From Gammaproteobacteria bacterium (GTDB taxonomy: Bacteria > Pseudomonadota > Gammaproteobacteria > DSM-16500), in contig JABDFQ010000014.1 in assembly GCA_013286495.1 (NCBI GenBank), forward strand, positions 1 to 43,644: 43,644 nucleotides of DNA. Reading direction: 5' to 3'. The stretch's first letter is position 1, and each line of letters opens with the position of its first letter. The notes below the pieces were generated by a model. It saw nothing but the letters and a program-made list of their open reading frames with translations. It was not told where the DNA came from and ran no database searches. Positions 34,583 to 40,922 of the stretch are shown piece by piece. The translations under genes and the position numbers were made by a program.

Positions 34583-35140
34583 ATGAATCAGAAAAAATCG
34601 CATCGCAAGGTTTTTATCATTGGCACGGTTGCTGGTGTGATCATGTTTGGTTTTTGTTTCGCGATGGTGCCGTTGTACGGTTTGATTTGCAAACAGGCGG
34701 GATTGAATTCAACAGCAGGTAATAATGGCTTGTTGACAGCAGTGAGTGCTGAACCCACTGAACCGCCTGATTTGACCCGTCGTGTGAAAGTGCAATTTGT
34801 GGCGGTCAATCATAATGGCATGCCGTGGGAATTTTATCCGCGCACCAAAGAAATCACGGTGCATCCCGGAGAAAATGGCAAGATTTTCTTTTTTGCAAAA
34901 AACACCACGGATAAAGCCATGAGTGTGCAAGCTATTCCGAGCATGACACCCGTGATTGCGCTGAAACATTTTCATAAAATTGAATGCTTTTGCTTTACGC
35001 AACAAACCTTGTCTGCGCATGAAGGTAAGGAAATGCCGATGATATTTCGCATCGACAAAGACTTGCCAAAAGAAATTCACGTGATAACACTGGCTTACAC
35101 TTTGTATGACACCACCCCTAAAGAAACAAGGAAGGGATAA
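34583..35140 (+). CDS. ctaG: Cytochrome c oxidase assembly protein CtaG/Cox11
   Basis: This 185-residue single-pass protein (membrane segment about 9-31) delivers copper to CuB of subunit I. The copper-binding CFC motif is seen in KIECFCFTQQTL, with the conserved GMPWEFYP and MPMIFRID segments. GAGG lies before the ATG. It sits between coxA and coxC as in many proteobacteria, and ends four bases before coxC. Confidence 0.94.
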   Translation: MNQKKSHRKVFIIGTVAGVIMFGFCFAMVPLYGLICKQAGLNSTAGNNGLLTAVSAEPTEPPDLTRRVKVQFVAVNHNGMPWEFYPRTKEITVHPGENGKIFFFAKNTTDKAMSVQAIPSMTPVIALKHFHKIECFCFTQQTLSAHEGKEMPMIFRIDKDLPKEIHVITLAYTLYDTTPKETRKG

Positions 35141-35144
35141 GAAA

Positions 35145-36071
35145 ATGAGTAACGTTACAATGAAAAAATATCATCCGGTTAATTATTATTTTATTGCGGA
35201 TCCTTCTTTCTGGCCGATCATTGGCTCCATTGGTTTATTCACTACCTTTCTTGGTCTGGTGAATACCTTGCATCATAATTTTTATGGTCCATACATGATG
35301 GTAATCGGCATATTAATTTTGTTGACCACCATGTTTGGCTGGTTTGGCAAAGTCATACATGAAAGTCTCAAGGGATTGCATAGTCCGCAAATGGATAGAA
35401 CCTATCGTTGGGGAATGATGTGGTTTATTGTTTCGGAAGTCGCATTATTTTTCGTATTTTTTCTTGCGCTTTTTTATACGCGATTATTTGGCATTACAGA
35501 ATTAGGCGGTGATCCATTTAATTTTGTGCAAGACCTTTATATGTTTAAAGGTGGTGCGACGCATCATTATTTATGGCCTAACTTCCAGCAAACCTGGCCA
35601 TTGCTTGTGAATCCTAATCCGGAATTATTTAAAGGCCCAGAATCTGTTATTCCTACCTGGGGAATTCCTGCGATTAACACTTTATTGTTATTAAGCAGCG
35701 CAGTTACGGTGACGTGGGCGCATTGGGGATTTAAAAAAGGTAATCGCAAACAAATTATTCTCGGTTTGATTCTGACCATTATTCTCGGATGTATTTTTGA
35801 AGGTTTTCAGGCGCATGAATATCACATGGCGTATACCGAAATAGGTCTGACGCTTGCGAGTGGAATTTATGGCACGACATTTTTTACCCTCACAGGTTTG
35901 CATGCGTTGCATGTCAGCATGGGAATCATTATGCTGACCATTATTCTCATCCGTTGTTTGAAAGGCCATTTCCTGCCTGAGCATCATTTTGCATTTGAAG
36001 CCGTTTCCTGGTATTGGCATTTTGTGGATGTTGTATGGTTATTTCTGTTTGTCTTTGTTTACTGGATATAA
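35145..36071 (+). CDS. coxC: Cytochrome c oxidase subunit III
   Basis: Subunit III stabilises the oxidase and lines its oxygen/proton paths. The 308-residue protein has seven predicted membrane segments. FEGFQAHEY, HALHVSMG and YWHFVDVVWLFLF at the end are family hallmarks. The open frame extends to 35106 inside ctaG, but ATG 35145 four bases after the ctaG stop is the expected start. Confidence 0.95.
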   Translation: MSNVTMKKYHPVNYYFIADPSFWPIIGSIGLFTTFLGLVNTLHHNFYGPYMMVIGILILLTTMFGWFGKVIHESLKGLHSPQMDRTYRWGMMWFIVSEVALFFVFFLALFYTRLFGITELGGDPFNFVQDLYMFKGGATHHYLWPNFQQTWPLLVNPNPELFKGPESVIPTWGIPAINTLLLLSSAVTVTWAHWGFKKGNRKQIILGLILTIILGCIFEGFQAHEYHMAYTEIGLTLASGIYGTTFFTLTGLHALHVSMGIIMLTIILIRCLKGHFLPEHHFAFEAVSWYWHFVDVVWLFLFVFVYWI

Positions 36072-36089
36072 ATTTATAGTGGAATTGGC

Positions 36090-36974
36090 ATGACATTTCT
36101 CATTAACGCCTCGCAATTAGACAAGTTTCGCAAGAGCCAGAAGAATGTCACCATTCTGGATGCGAGCTGGCACTTGCCTGCGGCTAATCGTCATGCCAAA
36201 CAGGAATTTGAGGAAGCACATGTTGGCGGTGCACGATTTCTGGATTTGAATGAGTTTCATGATAGTCATTCATCGTTATCCAATATGTTAATCCGCGACG
36301 AAAATCTCATTAGTCAATTGGTTGGTAATTTGGGAATTACGAACGAGCATAAAATTATTTTTTATGACAAAAGTGATTTGCATACCAGTTGTCGTGCGTG
36401 GTGGATGTTTCGTGTATTTGGACATCCTGTCAGTCAGCTATTTGTTCTCGATGGCGGTTATTCTGCGTGGGAAAAATATGGTGGCAAGATAGAAAACGGT
36501 GAAGCGCGTCCAGCGCATGCACGCACATACACAGTTAATTATGTCGCGCATTTAGTTCGTACCTTGATGCAGATGAAGAACAACGTGCATCATCCATCTG
36601 AGCAAGTAGTTGATGTGCGTCATCCCGTACGTTATGCAGGTGGTGCAGAAACGCGTATAGGCTTGCGTTCCGGTCATATTCCAGGAAGTTATTGTTTTCC
36701 GTATTTCACGATGTTTGATGCAGAAGGTCGTTTTAAGCCGCTGGATAAAATTCGTCGTCAATTATCAGGAACGGGATTAAGTTTTGATTATCCCATTGTG
36801 AGTACCTGTGGTTCTGGAATCACTTCTGCGATTCTGAATTTTGTTCTGGAATTATTAAATCAGGAAAATAATGCCTTGTATGATGGTTCCTGGGCAGAGT
36901 GGGGTTCAGAACAATTATATCCCGGTGAAACCAGCATTGATGAAAGACCAGTTGTGACGAGTCTTGAGAAATAA
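36090..36974 (+). CDS. sseA: Thiosulfate / 3-mercaptopyruvate sulfurtransferase (two-domain rhodanese)
   Basis: The 294-residue protein has two rhodanese domains. The active-site loop is CGSGIT (Cys240), which is closer to mercaptopyruvate sulfurtransferases (CG[S/T]G[V/I]T) than to classical thiosulfate rhodanese. GHIPGS and the N-terminal ASWHLP and DGGYSAWEKYGG segments also fit. It transfers sulfane sulfur to cyanide or thiols in the cytoplasm. The gene follows coxC by 18 bases, so it may be co-transcribed with the oxidase operon. Mercaptopyruvate as substrate is inferred. Confidence 0.88.
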   Translation: MTFLINASQLDKFRKSQKNVTILDASWHLPAANRHAKQEFEEAHVGGARFLDLNEFHDSHSSLSNMLIRDENLISQLVGNLGITNEHKIIFYDKSDLHTSCRAWWMFRVFGHPVSQLFVLDGGYSAWEKYGGKIENGEARPAHARTYTVNYVAHLVRTLMQMKNNVHHPSEQVVDVRHPVRYAGGAETRIGLRSGHIPGSYCFPYFTMFDAEGRFKPLDKIRRQLSGTGLSFDYPIVSTCGSGITSAILNFVLELLNQENNALYDGSWAEWGSEQLYPGETSIDERPVVTSLEK

Positions 36975-37003
36975 AATAAAACATAGTTTGGCAAATTCCT
37001 CCA

Positions 37004-37075
37004 GCTCCCTTCGTCTAGTGGTCAGGACATCGCCCTCTCACGGCGAGAACACGAGTTCGAATCTCGTAGGGAGCG
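37004..37075 (+). tRNA. tRNA-Glu (anticodon CTC)
   Basis: A full cloverleaf can be drawn: acceptor GCTCCCT/AGGGAGC, anticodon stem TCGCC/GGCGA with loop CTCTCAC (anticodon CTC), and T arm ACGAG-TTCGAAT-CTCGT. The discriminator is G, and CCA is not encoded. This reads the GAG codon and complements the usual tRNA-Glu(TTC), which is not in this window. The 3' end of this gene borders the AT-rich three-gene cassette, the usual position of an integration site, but no matching direct repeat was found on the far side. Confidence 0.95.
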
Positions 37076-37091
37076 GATTTAAAAATACTGG

Positions 37092-37661
37092 CTAATCCAT
37101 AGGGCCAATAATTTTTCGTTTAAAGGAATCAATGTTGTTTGTTTCATCCATAATAAACTTATTAAGAGCTTCAATTTTTTTCCAATCTTGTTCCTGTTTA
37201 GCTATTTCCAGATTGATTTTGGCATCTTCTACTACATCTGCTAATTTTTGAATTTTATTTTCAATTCTGATTCTATCTTCTCGTCTTTGAGAGAGAATTG
37301 TTGAATCTAGTCTTAATTTTTTTACTGTCCAATTTCCCCGGGATGTTTTACCGCGCCAAATAAACTTTGATGTATCGATGTGTGTTTCAATATGATCTTC
37401 ACGTGGATTTACTATGATGTAACCCCGTAGCAGTTCAGCAAAATTAGGCCAATAATCTTGTTTATAGGTATTACAATCCCTGCAAGCATAGATAAGGTTA
37501 TTATATGCATTTATAAGGTCAGGGAATTTTTTTTTGGGTCGATAATGGTCAATATGAAAGGATTTACAACCACCAACCTCTGGTTCCCTTGTCTGGCAAT
37601 AAGCACATTGATATGAAAACTCTGCTCTGAGCTTTGGTTTGTAAATGCGATATGTAGTCAT
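37092..37661 (-). CDS. HNH endonuclease-like protein
   Basis: The 189-residue protein has an HNH nuclease core near the N-terminus. Two zinc knuckles, Cys19/Cys22 and Cys60/Cys63, flank the FHIDHYRPK motif (His36, Asp38, His39) and the NNLIYACRDCN segment (Asn54/Asn55, Asn64). The C-terminal half is charged and helical, ending in possible coiled coil. It resembles the HNH nucleases used in bacterial defence (for example PtuB-like), but the exact family is not proven. Third gene of the minus-strand cassette, 29 bases after the coiled-coil gene. No clear ribosome site is seen. Confidence 0.8.
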   Translation of the reverse strand: MTTYRIYKPKLRAEFSYQCAYCQTREPEVGGCKSFHIDHYRPKKKFPDLINAYNNLIYACRDCNTYKQDYWPNFAELLRGYIIVNPREDHIETHIDTSKFIWRGKTSRGNWTVKKLRLDSTILSQRREDRIRIENKIQKLADVVEDAKINLEIAKQEQDWKKIEALNKFIMDETNNIDSFKRKIIGPMD

Positions 37662-37690
37662 AAAAAAATACTATTAGGCCGCTTTAAAGA

Positions 37691-38128
37691 TTACTTTGGT
37701 TTAATATTCTTGCAGATTTGATTTAATTTTAATTGGGCTGATTCGAGAGCTATATCAATGTTCTTTTCATCTTCCTTGTATGTAGATTCAATCCTATATA
37801 GTTGCAAATCTAAAGCATCTATTTTTGCATCGATAGCTTTTAACTTTGACCGATAATATGGATTGTAGTATTTGAATGGGTTATCAAGAATGTTATTGCG
37901 TTGTTTCATTAGAGGGGTTTTTAGATAAATAATATTTTCTATTCGCTGAGCCTTGTTTTCAGGAAGTGTTGTAACGACATAAGAGGATTCTAGTTCTATC
38001 CTTTTCCTTTCCGGAATTTCTCTCTGGTTGAAAAGGCTAAAATCTTCAGAATCATTTATTATTCTTTCGATGTGTCTGTTTGGATTATTGATCTTTAATC
38101 CTCTGGGTGTAAAGGTTGTAGTGCTCAT
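37691..38128 (-). CDS. Small helical coiled-coil protein of the cassette
   Basis: A 145-residue protein that I do not recognise. The C-terminal half (about 90-140) is highly charged and helical with leucine/isoleucine heptad-like spacing, a likely coiled coil. The N-terminus contains TPRGLKINNPNRHIERII. Its ATG overlaps the stop of the TIGR04255-like gene by one base and has GGAGG seven bases upstream. This tight coupling implies that the products act together. Confidence 0.65.
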   Translation of the reverse strand: MSTTTFTPRGLKINNPNRHIERIINDSEDFSLFNQREIPERKRIELESSYVVTTLPENKAQRIENIIYLKTPLMKQRNNILDNPFKYYNPYYRSKLKAIDAKIDALDLQLYRIESTYKEDEKNIDIALESAQLKLNQICKNIKPK

Positions 38129-38892
38129 TATTCTACCTCCATCAAAGCGCGTGTTTTATCTGTTATTAGATTCTCAAAAAATTCGCCAAGAGTGTCATGC
38201 GCTTGAGATGCTAATGTGATTATATTATCAATATCAGGAATGATGTTTGGTATTGTGAAGCAATCAATGTCTAAAATGAATTTGTTTCCTGATTCTCCAG
38301 GGTTTAAAGCGTCAGTCAAAAATTTTGTTTTAACGGTAAATATAGGAGCGCTTTCACTTGTCTTAATCGTGTTGGTCAAAAGCAAATTAAATCCATTGAG
38401 GTTTGCAAGACTATCAGGAACATCAATAACAATTTTAAAATAATCAGAAATATTGGTAGCTAATTCAGGAGTTAGAAAGCTATTGATATATCTCATGCCC
38501 ACTCGAGTAAGGGTTAGAGGTTTTGCTGCATCTAAGTAGGCGCTAACAATCTTTTTTATGGAAGGAATAAAATCTTCCCATGTTGAGTATTTAAGTTTAT
38601 TTGCTACCGCTATTCCTGGGCCAAATTGAAGTAATTCAGAATTATCTATTTTCCGCGCACGCATTAAAGGTGCTTGGATTGTAGGTGCTGAAGAAGGGCA
38701 GATAGCTTTATCCGTTTCTAAAAAAAAGAACTCATGCTTTATATCTTGTTTATTAGGATATTCTGATTTAATTTTTTCAAAAATTTGTCCTGGCACAGCA
38801 AAGTCGAAACTATCATAATTAAATTTTGCTTCAAAAATTGCTTCTTGAATTGCTGGTTTCTTGTACTTTCGTCTTGCGATCAGGTTGCTCAT
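38128..38892 (-). CDS. TIGR04255-family protein
   Basis: The 254-residue protein fits the sporadically distributed TIGR04255 family, as seen from KKPAIQEAIFEAKF at the N-terminus, LQFGPGIAVANKLKYSTWEDFIPSI in the middle and LTRVGMRYINSF after it. Biochemical function is unknown. ATG 38892 with AGGTG six bases upstream is preferred over a GTG three codons earlier. It is the first gene of a three-gene cassette with a coiled-coil protein and an HNH nuclease, an arrangement suggestive of a defence or mobile module. Codon use is AT-rich. Confidence 0.78.
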   Translation of the reverse strand: MSNLIARRKYKKPAIQEAIFEAKFNYDSFDFAVPGQIFEKIKSEYPNKQDIKHEFFFLETDKAICPSSAPTIQAPLMRARKIDNSELLQFGPGIAVANKLKYSTWEDFIPSIKKIVSAYLDAAKPLTLTRVGMRYINSFLTPELATNISDYFKIVIDVPDSLANLNGFNLLLTNTIKTSESAPIFTVKTKFLTDALNPGESGNKFILDIDCFTIPNIIPDIDNIITLASQAHDTLGEFFENLITDKTRALMEVE

Positions 38893-39117
38893 AATAATCA
38901 CCTACCCGGTTTCTAATTTCTAACCTTTTCAATTGTTGTCATTTTCTCTAATAATGTATCAGATGCCTAGCGAAATCATTAGGTAATACTAAACAATTGC
39001 TATAAGCCTAATATATCCGGCAATGCTTGATCACCTAAGCACGTGAATTTGATACCTTGTGCCTGCAACCAACAAATGAACTTTCAATTAAAATAAATGA
39101 AAACCAATAAATAGTTA

Positions 39118-39167
39118 TTGTATTTCGATAATTATTCCCTTATATTCCTCATCCATCAGCGCTGATG
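39118..39167 (+). promoter_or_regulatory. Promoter and 14-bp palindromic operator of the DUF2975-XRE operon
   Basis: TTGTAT (39118-39123) and TATATT (39141-39146) are 17 bases apart. The perfect palindrome CATCAGCGCTGATG (39154-39167) lies across the predicted transcription start, about 40 bases before the first ATG. It is the natural binding site for the small XRE regulator encoded second in the operon. The rest of the 313-base gap 38893-39205 shows nothing else I can name; it must also hold the promoter of the minus-strand cassette. Confidence 0.6.
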
Positions 39168-39205
39168 AAACTAAATTACCTGTTAACTTAAAGACTGAGG
39201 CTTGT

Positions 39206-39793
39206 ATGAATAAAATCAAAAATGTCAGCTTATTTTTTCGATATGTATTTCAAATTCTTTTTATTGCTGTACCTGTTTTATTAATCATTAGCTGGATGTA
39301 TGCGCCGGACGAATTGGTTTTTTTAATGGGATTTGTAAAATTAAATGCGATTCCTGCGACGTATAGTGGAATGCATACATATACTGCGCAAGGCTTGCCT
39401 GAGAAAGCTATTTTGCATGTGCTCAGCATGAATGAAAAAATTTTAGGTTGTCTCGTTAGCATCATACCGACGATGATTGAAATGCTTGTGCTTTATTTTC
39501 TTATCAAGTTATTTAAATTATATGAACAAGGTGAAGTTTTTTCGCTGAGTCATGTCAGGTATATGCGCGATATTGGTTTTGCTTTATTGGCCGGTCAATT
39601 GATTGAACCGTTTTATCAATTTGTGATGGGATTAGTGCTGACACTCAATAATCCTCCCCGTCATCGTTATGCAGCTATTCATATGGATCAAACCAATATT
39701 GGAATTTTACTCACCGCATTGCTGGTGATTTTGATTTCCTGGATTGTGGCGGAAGGTTGCAAATTACGTGAAGAACAACAACTCACAATATAG
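39206..39793 (+). CDS. DUF2975-type membrane protein
   Basis: The 195-residue protein has four membrane segments (about 12-32, 85-103, 125-147 and 168-187). The gene arrangement with a small helix-turn-helix regulator right after it is typical of DUF2975 (YoaS-like) proteins. Function is unknown. The regulator follows 8 bases after its stop, so the two form one operon under the palindromic operator. Confidence 0.82.
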   Translation: MNKIKNVSLFFRYVFQILFIAVPVLLIISWMYAPDELVFLMGFVKLNAIPATYSGMHTYTAQGLPEKAILHVLSMNEKILGCLVSIIPTMIEMLVLYFLIKLFKLYEQGEVFSLSHVRYMRDIGFALLAGQLIEPFYQFVMGLVLTLNNPPRHRYAAIHMDQTNIGILLTALLVILISWIVAEGCKLREEQQLTI

Positions 39794-39801
39794 GTGATGT
39801 T

Positions 39802-40005
39802 ATGCCAATTATCGTTAATCTTGATGTAATGCTTGCCAAAAGAAAAGTTCGATCAAAGGAATTGGCTGAAGCGATTGATATTACTGAACAGAATTTATCG
39901 ATATTAAAAACCGGTAAAGCGAAAGCAATTAGACTGGCAACACTCGAGGCAATTTGTAATTATCTCGCGTGTCAACCGGGAGATATTCTGGAATATACGA
40001 AATAG
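39802..40005 (+). CDS. Small Cro/CI (XRE, YozG-like) transcriptional regulator
   Basis: The 67-residue protein is almost only a helix-turn-helix: MLAKRKVRSKELAEAIDITEQNLSILK forms helices one to three and CNYLACQPGDILEY is the usual end. Start: ATG with AGGTG six bases upstream. Such regulators accompany DUF2975 genes. Self-regulation through the palindrome at 39154 is inferred. Confidence 0.88.
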   Translation: MPIIVNLDVMLAKRKVRSKELAEAIDITEQNLSILKTGKAKAIRLATLEAICNYLACQPGDILEYTK

Positions 40006-40027
40006 AAAATGTGGGTTGGATTGTGAC

Positions 40028-40257
40028 GGAGAGCTGTCATCCTGTTGCGGAGAGCTATCATCCTGTAGCTGAGAGCTGTCATCCTGAGCGCGGCTCTTGC
40101 TTTTGCGCGAAGGATCTCATGAATAAAGCTCACAGCTCGCCATGAGATACTTCGCGCAAAAGCAAGAGCTGCGCTCAGGATGACAGCTCTCCGCAACAGG
40201 ACGACAGCTCTCCGCTACAGGATGACAGTTCTCCGTTACAGAGATGACAGCTCTCAG
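40028..40257. repeat. Nested palindrome flanked by 21-base tandem units
   Basis: The core arms (about 40072-40120 and 40141-40190) are inverted copies with a few mismatches and carry the family core GAGATCCTTCGC-like and CAGGATGACAGCT. On each side lie about three 21-base units (left 40028-40048, 40049-40069 and from 40070; right 40193-40213, 40214-40234 and 40235-40257). The right units are inverted relative to the left. The element fills the gap between the XRE gene (plus) and the convergent gene at 40276 (minus), so it can serve as a bidirectional terminator. Confidence 0.88.
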
Positions 40258-40275
40258 TTTATCCCAACAACTCCT

Positions 40276-40893
40276 TCATGAAATTAACCTCACCTCACCC
40301 CACATCTTTTCCATCAATCTTTTATTTCCCTGCATTAACATCTGCATCGGCGCATCTTTCTCATATTGTGTATTCCGATAATGCAGCATGGTTTCCTGAA
40401 TAAATTCCCTTCCTTTAATTTCAACCTGCAATTCATTCAAAATAAATTGTTTAATCCATTCCGCGCCTTCTGCAACCGTTGCCGCCACTTTGTCGCTCAA
40501 GCCATACACAAACGGATGAATCCAGTTTTCTACTCGCACATCGAGAATATCTACTGTACTGCGTTGATAATGGGATTCCGGCGGGCATAATGACACAACA
40601 GCGATATTATTCATCTTTGCCCACATCATTTCTGCACCTACGCCTAATCCACGGCGTTGGCGCACATCAACAAACACAACATGGCTGCAATACACTTGTG
40701 TCATGTCACGTCCGAATACAGATTTCTGATCTGACAAATCATCGCTACGAACTGCGGGATGTAAAAAATCCACTTTCACAGGAGCAATGACTTCAGAAAT
40801 AATTTTTAACTCAACCTCACTCCAGTAATCTTCATTCGTTTGTTCATGTCCTTTTTTGATGTTGCCTGCAAGATAAATCGCCACTCTTTCCAT
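40276..40893 (-). CDS. Nucleoside 2-deoxyribosyltransferase-like protein
   Basis: The 205-residue protein has the fold signature of nucleoside deoxyribosyltransferase-like proteins: VAIYLAGNI at the N-terminus, CSHVVFVDVRQRRGLGVGAEMMWAKMNNIAVVSL in the middle. In the family this region binds the nucleotide or sugar. The open frame starts at 40926, but ATG 40893 has AGGAG seven bases upstream and is chosen. It lies 29 bases after the 896-residue gene on the same strand and may be co-transcribed. Substrate not known. Confidence 0.7.
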   Translation of the reverse strand: MERVAIYLAGNIKKGHEQTNEDYWSEVELKIISEVIAPVKVDFLHPAVRSDDLSDQKSVFGRDMTQVYCSHVVFVDVRQRRGLGVGAEMMWAKMNNIAVVSLCPPESHYQRSTVDILDVRVENWIHPFVYGLSDKVAATVAEGAEWIKQFILNELQVEIKGREFIQETMLHYRNTQYEKDAPMQMLMQGNKRLMEKMWGEVRLIS

Positions 40894-40922
40894 CGATAAA
40901 CTCCTGTGTAATAAATTAATTT

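Noticed and set aside
35691-36020. Minus-strand open frame opposite coxC
   Set aside because: A shadow of a firmly identified oxidase subunit with no features of its own.
37059-39205. tRNA-linked integration (att) site for the three-gene cassette
   Set aside because: I looked for a second copy of the tRNA 3' end (TTCGAATCTCGTAGGGAGC) beyond the cassette and did not find one, and no integrase gene is present.
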